From CBFGTV01 sp965652145 (GTDB lineage Bacteria > Bacillota > Clostridia > Peptostreptococcales > Natronincolaceae): a stretch of DNA of 33,285 bases. The translations under genes were made by a program, and so were the position numbers. Position 1 is the first letter of the stretch; each line of letters starts with the position of its first letter. The notes under the pieces were generated by a model. It was not told where the DNA came from. It searched no databases and worked only from the letters and a program-made list of their open reading frames with translations. Where the stretch lies: assembly GCA_965652145.1 (NCBI GenBank), contig CBFGTV010000035.1, positions 1-33,285 on the forward strand, read 5' to 3'. Shown here piece after piece: positions 6,227 to 14,999 of this stretch.

Positions 6227-9200
6227 ATGGAAAAGTATCAATCGTTGTCTAATTCCCCTGTTGCCCAGCGTGAAGGGACAATTGCAGACCATTGGGATCA
6301 AAATAATGTGCTGGAAAAAAGTATTCAGATGAGAGAAGGGCAAAAATCCTTTATTTTCTATGAAGGCCCCCCAACAGCCAATGGAAAGCCGGGAATCCAC
6401 CATGTTTTAGCCAGAACCCTAAAGGACTCGGTGTGCCGCTATAAGACCATGACAGGCCATCAGGTAAAAAGAAAGGCCGGATGGGATACCCACGGTCTGC
6501 CGGTGGAAATTGAGGTGGAAAAGCAATTAAAGCTTAGCAGCAAGCAGGAAATTGAAGCCTATGGTATCGACAAATTCAATGAAAAATGCCGAGAATCGGT
6601 TTTCACCTATGAAAGGCATTGGCGTGAAATGACCAAAAGGATGGGTTATTCCATTGACCTCGATAACCCCTATATCACCCTGGACAATAACTATATTGAA
6701 TCGGTCTGGTGGATTTTAGACCAATTTTTTAAGCAGGGCTATATCTATGAGGGCCACAAAATCTTGCCCTATTGCCCACGATGTGGAACAGGTCTGGCCT
6801 CCCATGAGGTATCCCAGGGCTATAAAGAAATCAAATCCAATACTGTGATTGTGCCCTTTAAACGGAAGGATGCCGAGGAATATTTCCTGGTATGGACCAC
6901 AACCCCCTGGACCCTGGCGGCCAACGTGGCGCTGGCTGTTCACCCGGAGGAAACCTATTTAAAGGTTAGACAAAACGGAAAAGTATATATTGTTGTCGAT
7001 AAGCTTGCCAAGAAGGTATTGGGGGAAGATTTTGAGATATTAGAGGAATTAAAGGGGAAAGAACTGGAATATGTAGCGTATGAACAGCTAATGCCCTTTG
7101 TTCATGCCGACAAGAAGGCCTTCTTTGTAACCAATGCCGATTATGTTACCACCGATGATGGTACAGGGATTGTACACATCGCCCCTGCCTTCGGTGAGGA
7201 TGACTACCAGGTAGGAAGAAAATACGATCTGCCTGTACTGCAGCCGGTGGATGAAAGCGGCAAATATACCACCACCCCCTGGGAGGGCCGGTTTGTAATG
7301 GATTGTGATGTTGACATTATAAAATGGCTCCATGGGGAAAATAAGCTATACAAGAAAGAGAAATTTGACCATAATTACCCCCATTGCTGGCGATGCTCAA
7401 CACCCCTACTATACTATGGAAAGCCAAGCTGGTATATAGAGGTGACTAAAATGAAGGATCAGCTGATTGCCAATAATAACAGCGTCAATTGGTACCCCGA
7501 CTATGTGGGTGAAAAGCGTTTTGGCAACTGGCTTGAGAATTTGAATGATTGGGCCCTATCGAGAAGCCGTTATTGGGGAACACCGTTAAATATCTGGCGC
7601 TGTCAATGCGGTCACACCACCTCTGTGGGCTCCCGCAAGGAATTGGCAGAAAGGGCTTTGGAGGAAATCGACGAATCCATTGAGCTGCATCGACCCTATG
7701 TGGATGATGTCCATTTAAAATGTGATCAATGCGGAGGCACCATGACCCGGGTGTCAGAAGTAATCGACTGCTGGTTTGACAGCGGGGCCATGCCCTTTGC
7801 CCAGCACCATTACCCCTTTGAAAACAAGGAAAACTTTGATGTACTGTTCCCTGCCGACTATATTTGCGAGGGTATTGACCAAACCCGGGGCTGGTTCTAT
7901 TCCCTGCTGGCCATCTCTACCTTTGTCAAGGGCGTGGCCCCCTATAAAAATGTATTGGTTAATGACTTAATACTCGATAAAGACGGAAGAAAAATGTCTA
8001 AATCCAGAGGCAATACCGTTGATCCCTTTGAGCTCTTTGATCAGTACGGGGCCGATGTATTGCGGTGGTATCTATTGCATGTATCACCTGCCTGGACACC
8101 AACCCGTTTTGATATAGAGGGATTAAAGGAGGTTCAAAGTAAATTCTTTACCACCATACAAAATGTCTATACCTTCTTTACCCTGTATGCCAATACCGAT
8201 GGAATCGATGCCACCAGCTTCTTTGTGCCCTATGATGAAAGGCCCGAGCTGGATCGTTGGATACTTTCCAAATTCAACAGCCTAGTGAAGAATATCGATT
8301 TAGATATGAAGGGCTACGATTTAACCAAGTCCGTCAGAAAAATCCAGGAATTTGTCAATGAAGATTTATCGAACTGGTACATTCGAAGGGCAAGAAGACG
8401 ATTCTGGGCCGTGGAGCTGACAGATGACAAAAAATCTGTCTATAATACCACCTACGAAATACTGGTGGGGGTTTCAAAGCTGGTGGCTCCCTTTGCACCC
8501 TTCATGTCGGATGAAATGTACCAGAAGCTGACAGGGGAGCTTTCTGTCCACCTGGCGGATTATCCCGTAACGGAGGAAGCCTTGATTGATAAACAGGTGG
8601 AGGAAAAGATGGACCTGGTAAGAAGTCTGGTGGGTCTGGGCCGAGCGGCAAGGGCCCAGGCGAAAATTAAGGTTCGCCAGCCCCTTCAAAAGATTCTGGT
8701 GGATGGAAAGTTTGAGGCCCAAATCAGTGACTTAGTTCCCTTGATGATGGAGGAGCTGAATGTAAAAGAAGTTGTGTTTGAGAAGAATTTAAAGGAATAC
8801 ATGGACTTTAACCTCAAGCCCAATTTCAGAACAGCAGGGGCCATTCTGGGATCCAAAATAAAATCCCTAGGCAAGGCCCTGGCAGGTCTCAATGCAGCAG
8901 AGGTGGCAGCCAAGCTGGAGGCAGGGGAAAGCCTAATGCTGGAGCTGGATGGAGAGATGGTGGAAATTCTAAAGGACTATGTACAGATTACCATTGCCTC
9001 TAAGGAGGGCTTTACCGTAGAAACAGAGAATAACCTCTTTGTTATTCTGGATACCAACCTGACAGAGGACCTTCTCGATGAAGGCTATGCCCGGGAATTC
9101 GTTTCAAAGATACAGCAAATGAGAAAAAATAACGGTTATGAGGTATCAGACCAAATCAAGATCGTCTATGATGGAGATGAAGCCATTACCAAGGCGGTGG

Positions 9201-9325
9201 AAACCTTTAAGGAGTACATCATGACAGAAACCCTGGCGGTTTCCATTGAATCGGTCAAGGATGATAGCCTTGAAAAGCAGAATTTAAATGACCATGAAAC
9301 TGGAATCAAAATAACAAGACTTTAA
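6227..9325 (+). CDS. ileS: Isoleucyl-tRNA synthetase, type 2 (IleRS2)
   Basis: Class I synthetase charging tRNA-Ile in the cytoplasm. The 1032-residue length and PPTANGKPGIHHV motif mark the eukaryote-like type 2 enzyme, a form known for resistance to mupirocin. The usual HxGH signature reads G56-I-H-H59 here. KMSKS is intact at 589-593. The CP1 editing domain carries TTTPWTLAANVALAV and DDGTGIVHIAPAFGEDDY. Several cysteine pairs (CPRCGT, CWRCST, CQCGH, CDQCGG) suggest zinc sites. An in-frame ATG at 6218 overlaps the AAAGGA ribosome binding site (6213-6218), so the ATG at 6227, 8 bases downstream, is chosen. Expression is controlled by the T-box leader. Confidence 0.96.
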   Translation: MEKYQSLSNSPVAQREGTIADHWDQNNVLEKSIQMREGQKSFIFYEGPPTANGKPGIHHVLARTLKDSVCRYKTMTGHQVKRKAGWDTHGLPVEIEVEKQLKLSSKQEIEAYGIDKFNEKCRESVFTYERHWREMTKRMGYSIDLDNPYITLDNNYIESVWWILDQFFKQGYIYEGHKILPYCPRCGTGLASHEVSQGYKEIKSNTVIVPFKRKDAEEYFLVWTTTPWTLAANVALAVHPEETYLKVRQNGKVYIVVDKLAKKVLGEDFEILEELKGKELEYVAYEQLMPFVHADKKAFFVTNADYVTTDDGTGIVHIAPAFGEDDYQVGRKYDLPVLQPVDESGKYTTTPWEGRFVMDCDVDIIKWLHGENKLYKKEKFDHNYPHCWRCSTPLLYYGKPSWYIEVTKMKDQLIANNNSVNWYPDYVGEKRFGNWLENLNDWALSRSRYWGTPLNIWRCQCGHTTSVGSRKELAERALEEIDESIELHRPYVDDVHLKCDQCGGTMTRVSEVIDCWFDSGAMPFAQHHYPFENKENFDVLFPADYICEGIDQTRGWFYSLLAISTFVKGVAPYKNVLVNDLILDKDGRKMSKSRGNTVDPFELFDQYGADVLRWYLLHVSPAWTPTRFDIEGLKEVQSKFFTTIQNVYTFFTLYANTDGIDATSFFVPYDERPELDRWILSKFNSLVKNIDLDMKGYDLTKSVRKIQEFVNEDLSNWYIRRARRRFWAVELTDDKKSVYNTTYEILVGVSKLVAPFAPFMSDEMYQKLTGELSVHLADYPVTEEALIDKQVEEKMDLVRSLVGLGRAARAQAKIKVRQPLQKILVDGKFEAQISDLVPLMMEELNVKEVVFEKNLKEYMDFNLKPNFRTAGAILGSKIKSLGKALAGLNAAEVAAKLEAGESLMLELDGEMVEILKDYVQITIASKEGFTVETENNLFVILDTNLTEDLLDEGYAREFVSKIQQMRKNNGYEVSDQIKIVYDGDEAITKAVETFKEYIMTETLAVSIESVKDDSLEKQNLNDHETGIKITRL

Positions 9326-9327
9326 AC

Positions 9328-9367
9328 AAAAATCAGGGCCCATATTTGAATAGGGCCCTGATTTTTT
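9328..9367. terminator. Bidirectional terminator between ileS and the nitroreductase gene
   Basis: AAAAATCAGGGCCC (9328-9341) pairs with GGGCCCTGATTTTTT (9353-9367). The stem is flanked by an A-run and a T-run, so it can stop transcription from both sides. The T-run overlaps the last codon positions of the minus-strand gene. Confidence 0.9.
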
Positions 9368-10103
9368 ATTTCATAGCAAATCCCTGCTCCTTTAAAAATG
9401 CCTCCATATGGGGTCGCAACTCAAGGCTGAATTTTTCAGCCATTTGCCTGGACCATTGGTCATTTCGCCTTCCCTTGGTTCTTTCCAGATAATATTGGCT
9501 GATTATTTCATCATATTCAGCAATGAGTTCCTTCTCATTTACTGAAGTATAGTAATTTTCCCTGTAGATGATGGATTGCGGAAGCCGGGGCTTTATTTGG
9601 GGCTGCTGGTCGGGGTATCCCAGGCACATTCCGAATAGAGGAAAGGCATACTTGGGAATGTTCAAAAGCCTGCAAACTTCCCGGGGGTTATTTCTGATTC
9701 CTCCAATGTAAACCCCGCCCAAGCCCAGGGCTTCGGCAGCCACCATGGCATTTTGAGCCGCCAGGGCAGTATCAACGGTGGCTATGATAAAGGTCTCCAT
9801 GTAATCCTTGGGCATGGCAACACCATGCATTTGGCAGGCTTGGTCTAAATGGTTCAAATCTGCACAAAAGACAAGAAAAATAGGGGCCCTGACCACATAG
9901 GGCTGATCTCCTGAAAGCTCTGCCAGGGCTTCCTTCAACACCGGGTCCTTTACGCCAATAATGGTATAGGGCTGCAAAAAGCTGGAGCTAGAGGCGGCCT
10001 GGGCGGCCCCAATAATCGATTGAAGTAATTCAGGCTCCAATGGTGTATCCTTAAATCTTCTTATTGAACGATGAGACTTTAATAGATTGATGGTTTCATT
10101 CAT
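9366..10103 (-). CDS. NfsA/NfrA-type FMN-dependent NAD(P)H nitroreductase
   Basis: Flavoenzyme predicted to reduce nitro compounds, quinones or free flavin with NAD(P)H in the cytoplasm. The 245-residue length matches the NfsA group. The N-terminal SHRSIRRF at 10-17 is the FMN phosphate-binding segment, followed by AAQAASSSSFLQPYTIIGV; GLGGVYIGGIRNNP and FPLFGMCLGYPDQQPQIKPRLP are typical for this subfamily. A longer reading frame extends to 10133, but AGGAGG sits 8 bases upstream of the ATG at 10103, so that start is used. The true substrate is unknown. It is monocistronic and convergent with ileS. Confidence 0.9.
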   Translation of the reverse strand: MNETINLLKSHRSIRRFKDTPLEPELLQSIIGAAQAASSSSFLQPYTIIGVKDPVLKEALAELSGDQPYVVRAPIFLVFCADLNHLDQACQMHGVAMPKDYMETFIIATVDTALAAQNAMVAAEALGLGGVYIGGIRNNPREVCRLLNIPKYAFPLFGMCLGYPDQQPQIKPRLPQSIIYRENYYTSVNEKELIAEYDEIISQYYLERTKGRRNDQWSRQMAEKFSLELRPHMEAFLKEQGFAMK

Positions 10104-10336
10104 ACCGTTTCCTCCTGTCAAAAGCTTTACCATACTATTAGGTTTATATCACATTTAACAAAGCTTTAAACATTTAGCCCAATAGCCCCTTTTTATTTTC
10201 ATTTATCTTTGATAGAATGAATTCAACCCCTAATCATTCCTTAAATTGAAATAAAGCGTAAAAACATGTATAAAATTGTTAATTTACTCATACTTTAGGG
10301 AATGTTAATTTATATAGGATTACTGGAGGTGGTTGA

Positions 10337-11041
10337 ATGCAATATTTTTGTGGTATGACCCCTGGTCTCCATTTTCCCCTTTGTATCACCAATAAAGGGA
10401 AAATCAGGGGAGGGGCAGCAGCAGAAATTGAGTTCGATAGAAATACCAAAATTTCCAGTCAATTTGTATCCTTAGGTTGTCAGGACTCTTCTAAGGAATC
10501 AAAGGAGCCTGAGAATATTTATGTTGCCCTGGCACGGGCAGCCATAGAGGAATGGCTTAGACATGAACAGCAGCTGGATTGGGACATATATCAGACTCTG
10601 ATCCTGCAGGGTGAGCTGGTGGAAACCCTGGAAGCTCAGGCTTTGGGGGTATTTGTCTCGCTGTATCATCAAGGGAGCTTGCGGGGCTCCATAGGAACCG
10701 TTGAGCCTGTTAAAAAAAATCTTGCTGAAGAAATCATTCATAATGCCATTTTGGCGGCTACAAAGGACCCACGATTTCATCCGATCGAAAAGGAAATACT
10801 CCATGAATTAAAGATCAGTGTGGATATCATTGGAACTCCTGAAATTGTTCAGGATGAAGGCAGCCTGGATGACAAAGCTTACCATGGTCTTATTATCGAA
10901 GCCGGCGGGCAAAAATCCCTGATTATACCAAGATTAGTGGAGGATAATGATATAAAAAAGGAAATAGCAGATGCCAGGGCCACAATAAAAAATGAGGCTG
11001 ATGCGATTAGTATTTATCGATTTGACATTGCACGATATTAA
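10337..11041 (+). CDS. AMMECR1-domain protein (AmmeMemoRadiSam system protein A-like)
   Basis: The C-terminal two-thirds (about 60-234) is an AMMECR1 domain: YVALARAAIEEWL, GVFVSLYHQGSLRGSIGTVEP with the LRGxIG core, AILAATKDPRFHPI and ELKISVDIIGTPE. In many anaerobes this domain is encoded beside or fused to a Memo-like protein and a radical SAM protein; that system has no firmly established function. Neither partner is seen here, so this copy is an orphan within the window. The first roughly 60 residues match nothing I recognise, but GGAGGT 6 bases before the ATG supports the start. It is followed by a LacI-family regulator with its own promoter. Confidence 0.85.
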   Translation: MQYFCGMTPGLHFPLCITNKGKIRGGAAAEIEFDRNTKISSQFVSLGCQDSSKESKEPENIYVALARAAIEEWLRHEQQLDWDIYQTLILQGELVETLEAQALGVFVSLYHQGSLRGSIGTVEPVKKNLAEEIIHNAILAATKDPRFHPIEKEILHELKISVDIIGTPEIVQDEGSLDDKAYHGLIIEAGGQKSLIIPRLVEDNDIKKEIADARATIKNEADAISIYRFDIARY

Positions 11042-11098
11042 AATAGTTGAAAAAGATTAATAATTAATGAACAATAGAGAAAAATAATTGACAAAATA

Positions 11099-11127
11099 TT
11101 GACTAAACTTAGAGAATGAAGTAGAAT
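11099..11127 (+). promoter_or_regulatory. Promoter of the LacI-family regulator gene
   Basis: TTGACT (11099-11104) and TAGAAT (11122-11127) are separated by 17 bases. A second TTGACA at 11088-11093 has no good -10 partner. Confidence 0.6.
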
Positions 11128-11132
11128 AATTA

Positions 11133-11144
11133 GTTAATATTAAC
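11133..11144. promoter_or_regulatory. Palindrome just downstream of the lacI-family promoter, possible operator
   Basis: GTTAATATTAAC is a perfect 12-base palindrome at the expected transcription start, between the -10 element and the ribosome binding site. This is a usual place for autoregulation, but LacI-family operators normally have a central CG, which is absent here. Confidence 0.3.
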
Positions 11145-11165
11145 AATAAATTGGAGGTGTATTTC

Positions 11166-12155
11166 GTGAAGTTTAACATAAAGGACGTAGCTAGAAAGGC
11201 CGGGGTTTCCATTTCTACGGTTTCCCGAGTAATCAATGAAAGTAAAATTGTCAAGCCCGAAACCCATGAAAAGGTAATGAAGGCCATCGAGGAATTGGGC
11301 TACAAACCGAATGCCATTGCCAGAAGTCTTAAGATTAAAAATACAAAGACAATTGGAATTTTAATCCCCGACATATCAAATCAAATCTACCCCGAGGTTG
11401 TAAGGGGAATTGAAGACATTGCCAATATGTACGAGTACAATATCTTTCTTTGCAACACAGACCTTGACAAGGAAAAGGAAATACAATATTTCGATGTGAT
11501 GGCCGAAAAGCAGGTGGATGGTGTTGTTTTTATCGGAAATGAGGTTTCTGAGGAGCTCTATAAAAAATTCAAAACCTATGGAATTCCGATTATACTAATT
11601 GGTACCGACTATGAGGATATTCCTTCGGTTACCATAGACCATGTGGGGGCCAGCAGGGCCATGATGAAATATTTAATCAAGAAGGGTCATGAGCGAATTG
11701 GTATCATTACAGGCAAACGCTTTGACCCGGTGACCTATGGTACGAGAATGGAAGGCTATCAAAAGGCCTTGGAAGAAAATAATCTTCCCTTTTTAGAGGA
11801 GCTGGTCATAGAGGGAGGCTTTCGCTTTAAGAGCGGCTATGAGGGTGCAAAGAAATTCCTTGATATGGAGCAGCCACCCACTGCCATATTTGTAGCCAAT
11901 GACGAAATGGCCATCGGTGCCATGCGGGCTGCCCTGGAGCAGGGAATCAATATTCCCGAGGAGCTGGCCATTGTGGGCTTTGACAATATTGACATGGCAG
12001 GAAAAATCTATCCGGCACTGACCACTGTGGCTCAGCCCATGTACGAAATGGGAGCCATTGGCATGAGAGTGCTGACTAAAATATTAAATGAAGAAACCCT
12101 TGAAACCCATAAAATTGTGTTAAACTACAGCCTTTTAGAAAGAGAAAGCAGCTAA
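11166..12155 (+). CDS. LacI-family transcriptional regulator, CcpA-like
   Basis: DNA-binding regulator of 329 residues. The N-terminal helix-turn-helix and hinge helix are clear: IKDVARKAGVSISTVSRVIN at 4-23, then GYKPNAIARSLKIKNTKTIGILIPDI. The rest is a periplasmic-binding-protein-like sensor (EKQVDGVVFIGNE, ANDEMAIGAMRAALEQG, IVGFDNIDMAGKIYPALTTVAQPMYEMG). Wording in the DNA-binding and core regions is close to CcpA, the carbon catabolite regulator that works with HPr-Ser-P, but this is resemblance rather than proof. The reading frame extends to a TTG at 11151; GGAGGTG (11153-11159) places the real start at GTG 11166. Confidence 0.9.
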   Translation: MKFNIKDVARKAGVSISTVSRVINESKIVKPETHEKVMKAIEELGYKPNAIARSLKIKNTKTIGILIPDISNQIYPEVVRGIEDIANMYEYNIFLCNTDLDKEKEIQYFDVMAEKQVDGVVFIGNEVSEELYKKFKTYGIPIILIGTDYEDIPSVTIDHVGASRAMMKYLIKKGHERIGIITGKRFDPVTYGTRMEGYQKALEENNLPFLEELVIEGGFRFKSGYEGAKKFLDMEQPPTAIFVANDEMAIGAMRAALEQGINIPEELAIVGFDNIDMAGKIYPALTTVAQPMYEMGAIGMRVLTKILNEETLETHKIVLNYSLLERESS

Positions 12156-12234
12156 GGACAAAACTAATTGCCTTTTTATGGAACTAAATTCATTTTTTAT
12201 CGTCTATTAGGTAAAGAAAAGGAGGATGATGAAA

Positions 12235-13182
12235 ATGAATAAAAAATTAATCAGTAGTTTGGTATTGGGCAGTATTTTGGCTTCCTCAATCTATGTTGCA
12301 TCCTTTGGAGCCGAAATTCCTGGAAGCAGCAACCCAGACCATTGGGCTATGACCTACTTGGAATCCCTTGAAAAGCAATATAATATAAAGACATTGATAG
12401 ATGCAGCCAGGCTGGGAGAGATCATCTCGGTGAAGGAGTTTAATAGTTTGCTGGCAAAAATCATTGGATCAGGCCAGCAGTTGGAACTAAAAACAACTAC
12501 ACGACAGGAGGTAGCTCATAACCTGGTACTCATTTGGGCACAAAAAACCAACACCAATTTGGATGAGCTGGTTCAGCCTATGATACTATTATATCAGGAT
12601 GAAGATCAAATTGATGAGCAATTTCTTTGGAACGTAAGAAATGCTAACTTTATCGGCTTGGCAAAGGGACGAGGAAACGGATACTTCTCTCCAAAGGAGG
12701 AGCTAACCTATGGAGAGGCTGTGGTCATGTTGTCCCGATTAGATGAGCTGATTGAGCAGCATGAAAAGGATAAAGGAGTGAAGGAGGAAATGGATTCTGT
12801 TAATACTTCACTGCAAACCATCGCAGCCTATGAGAAGCAAGGGGACAAAATTACATTTGATTTTTCACTGACAAATCGTGACAAAGAGCCAAAGGAGCTG
12901 ACCTTTGGTTCCGGGCAACAGTATGAGATCACCATCATCGACCAGGAGGGACAGGAAGTATACCGTTATTCGGATGATAAATTCTTTACCATGGCCTTGA
13001 TAAATAAAACCCTGTTACCGACTGAAAGCATCATCTGGCAGGAGGAATGGGATCTGACAGACAAAGAGGGCAGACCATTGAAGAAGGGCTCCTATGAGGT
13101 AATCATTGAGGTATTGGCCCAGACAGAAGCAGAAATACAAGAAGCAGCTTTAAATTCTATACTCCAGCTCACCATTGACTAA
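12235..13182 (+). CDS. Secreted SLH-like protein with C-terminal BsuPI-like domain
   Basis: The 315-residue protein starts with a signal peptide (MNKKLISSLVLGSILASSIYVASFGA, probable cleavage after residue 26). The region at about 30-180 has S-layer-homology-like traits (DHWAMTYLESLEKQY; GNGYFSPKEELTYGEAVVMLSRL), suggesting attachment to the cell wall. The C-terminal 110 residues (FDFSLTNRDKEPKELTFGSGQQYEI ... LPTESIIWQEEWDLTDKEG) resemble the BsuPI fold, named for an intracellular proteinase inhibitor but common in secreted proteins. Function is unknown. ATGs at 12226 and 12229 are too close to AAAAGGAGG (12217-12225); ATG 12235 has the best spacing. It is followed by a strong terminator. 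Confidence 0.75.
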   Translation: MNKKLISSLVLGSILASSIYVASFGAEIPGSSNPDHWAMTYLESLEKQYNIKTLIDAARLGEIISVKEFNSLLAKIIGSGQQLELKTTTRQEVAHNLVLIWAQKTNTNLDELVQPMILLYQDEDQIDEQFLWNVRNANFIGLAKGRGNGYFSPKEELTYGEAVVMLSRLDELIEQHEKDKGVKEEMDSVNTSLQTIAAYEKQGDKITFDFSLTNRDKEPKELTFGSGQQYEITIIDQEGQEVYRYSDDKFFTMALINKTLLPTESIIWQEEWDLTDKEGRPLKKGSYEVIIEVLAQTEAEIQEAALNSILQLTID

Positions 13183-13232
13183 GCCCAATATTAAGCAGCT
13201 TACCCTTTCAGAGGCACTATTAAGTCACTGTT

Positions 13233-13260
13233 AAAAGTCCATCCTTCAGGATGGACTTTT
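13233..13260. terminator. Bidirectional intrinsic terminator
   Basis: AAAAGTCCATCC (13233-13244) and GGATGGACTTTT (13249-13260) are perfect 12-bp arms with a TTCA loop and a T-run at the end. Confidence 0.9.
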
Positions 13261-13314
13261 ACGTTGTAATGATAGCTTCTTTTCTCAACTTTAATTATAA
13301 AGGTCTAATAAAAT

Positions 13315-13344
13315 TTGAAATGTGTATACAAAAAGAGTTATAAT
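13315..13344 (+). promoter_or_regulatory. Promoter of the PII-like/antiporter operon
   Basis: TTGAAA (13315-13320) and a perfect TATAAT (13339-13344) are separated by 18 bases. The spacer contains the palindrome TGTATACA. The first gene starts about 36 bases after the -10 element. Confidence 0.7.
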
Positions 13345-13379
13345 ATAAATGTAATCCCATTTAGATTGGAGTGAAAAAA

Positions 13380-13736
13380 ATGCATGTACTGTTTATTGTT
13401 TTGAATCAGGTAGAATATCTGGATGATATTCTAACCGAGTTTGTCAACATAGGTATTAGTGGCGCAACGGTACTGGACAGCCAAGGAATGGCCAGAGCCA
13501 TTAATGACCATGAAAAAATCCCTATTTTCGGCTCCTTAAGAAGCCTGTTGGATAGCTCCAGACCCTATAACAAAACAATTTTTACAGTGGTACAAAGCGA
13601 CGAGCTGCTGGATATGGCCATGGAGTCTGTCAATCGACTGGTGGGAGATTTTTGCAAGCCAGGCATTGGTCTGATGTTTTCTGTTCCCATCGGCCGGGTT
13701 TGCGGCTTGCCAAAATCCATTGACAAAGAAAAATAG
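13380..13736 (+). CDS. PII-like signalling protein
   Basis: The 118-residue protein looks like a member of the PII superfamily of trimeric ferredoxin-fold regulators. The opening strand MHVLFIVLNQVEYLDDILTEF is followed by a GISGATVLDSQGMA segment like the end of PII strand 2. There is a shortened T-loop-like region (INDHEKIPIFGSLRSLL), a TIFTVVQSDELLDMAMESVNRLVGDF helix-strand unit, and a C-terminal GIGLMFSVPIGRVCGL where PII has its GKIFVxPV strand. The T-loop tyrosine and canonical nucleotide signatures of GlnB are not evident. The GTG at 13371 overlaps the GGAG ribosome binding site, so ATG 13380 is used. The antiporter gene starts 14 bases downstream, suggesting it regulates that transporter; this is inference. 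Confidence 0.65.
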   Translation: MHVLFIVLNQVEYLDDILTEFVNIGISGATVLDSQGMARAINDHEKIPIFGSLRSLLDSSRPYNKTIFTVVQSDELLDMAMESVNRLVGDFCKPGIGLMFSVPIGRVCGLPKSIDKEK

Positions 13737-13750
13737 GAGGCGTATTATAG

Positions 13751-14932
13751 TTGGACATTCTTGTTAAAATTAGTATTGTTTTATTAGCTGGTATATTAGG
13801 AGGAAAATTGGCAAAGTGCCTGCATCTGCCCAGTGTAACAGGGTATTTATTGGGTGGACTCATCATTGGTCCTTCTATAGGAAAGCTCCTTACCGATAGC
13901 GATATAGAAGGCTTTTCTATAGTCAATGATATAGCCCTTGCTGCCATCGCCTTTAGCATAGGCAGTGAATTTTCCTGGAAGGAGCTTAAGAAGGTAGGGG
14001 GAAAAATATTCACCGTTACCTTATTTCAGGCCCTTATCACCATTTTGATGGTCTTTTTAACCAGTTATTATTTATTAAATCAGTCCTTTCAATTCAGTAT
14101 ACTTTTAGCCGCCATTGCCGCTGCCACAGCACCGGCTGCCACCACCATGGTTATTAATCAATACCGGGCCAATGGCCCCTTAACCAAGACCATTCTTCCG
14201 GTGGTGGCTATTGATGATGCAGTATGTGTTATGAGCTTTGGAATCGCCATGGCACTGGTCAGAATTACCTCAGGTGGGGCTGACGTCTCATTTTTTCAGA
14301 TGATGACCCAGCCGGTAATTGAAATTGCAGGCTCCTTGATACTGGGCATCATCATAGGTTTGGTATTGGTTTTCTTTGCCAATCGGGCCGCCAATCAGGA
14401 CGAACTGCTGGGTATTGTTCTGGCCCTCATCGTTGCTGGCGGCGGCTTAGCCAATATGTTGCACCTTTCCCCAATTTTACTGTGTATGTCTCTGGGGGCT
14501 ACTATTACCAACATGATGCAAAGCTCCCGTAAGGCCTTTGACAGCTTGCATTATTTTACACCGCCCCTTTATGTATTTTTCTTTACCCTGGCAGGAGCAG
14601 GGCTGCACTTGAGCGTACTTGGCAAGCTAGGTATCTTGGGGGTTGGCTATGTCATTGCCCGGGCAGTCGGTAAAATTGGCGGCGCTGCCCTTGGTGCCAA
14701 GGTGGTGGGCTACCCGAAGGTAATTATCCATAACTTAGGACTCGGTCTATTACCCCAGGCAGGAGTAGCCATTGGCCTTGCCATGGTGGCGAAGCAGCAG
14801 CTACCCAACCTGGGAGGACGGTTAAGCACCATTGTCCTGGGGGGTGTCTTTGTCTATGAAATCATCGGTCCCATCGCAGCAAAGATTGCCATACAAAGGG
14901 CAGGGGAAATTCCTGCAAAATCCTCTGTATAA
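13751..14932 (+). CDS. CPA2-family cation:proton antiporter (membrane domain only)
   Basis: Integral membrane exchanger of 393 residues, predicted to swap sodium or potassium for protons. It has the hallmarks of the CPA2/Na+/H+-exchanger fold: GYLLGGLIIGPSIG in the first helices, AFSIGSEFSW, the unwound-helix segment ATAPAATTMVINQY, and PVVAIDDAVCVMSFG with the paired aspartates of electrogenic members. It ends after the transport domain, with no TrkA-N/RCK nucleotide-binding domain such as KefB/KefC carry. The start is TTG at 13751 with AGGAGG at 13735-13740, overlapping the stop of the preceding gene. The upstream PII-like protein may supply the missing regulatory input. Confidence 0.88.
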   Translation: MDILVKISIVLLAGILGGKLAKCLHLPSVTGYLLGGLIIGPSIGKLLTDSDIEGFSIVNDIALAAIAFSIGSEFSWKELKKVGGKIFTVTLFQALITILMVFLTSYYLLNQSFQFSILLAAIAAATAPAATTMVINQYRANGPLTKTILPVVAIDDAVCVMSFGIAMALVRITSGGADVSFFQMMTQPVIEIAGSLILGIIIGLVLVFFANRAANQDELLGIVLALIVAGGGLANMLHLSPILLCMSLGATITNMMQSSRKAFDSLHYFTPPLYVFFFTLAGAGLHLSVLGKLGILGVGYVIARAVGKIGGAALGAKVVGYPKVIIHNLGLGLLPQAGVAIGLAMVAKQQLPNLGGRLSTIVLGGVFVYEIIGPIAAKIAIQRAGEIPAKSSV

Positions 14933-14999
14933 AAATGTGATTAAAAAGACGATTGAAGGGTAATATTATAAAATATTTCTCTTGATCAGGAGCTATCTG

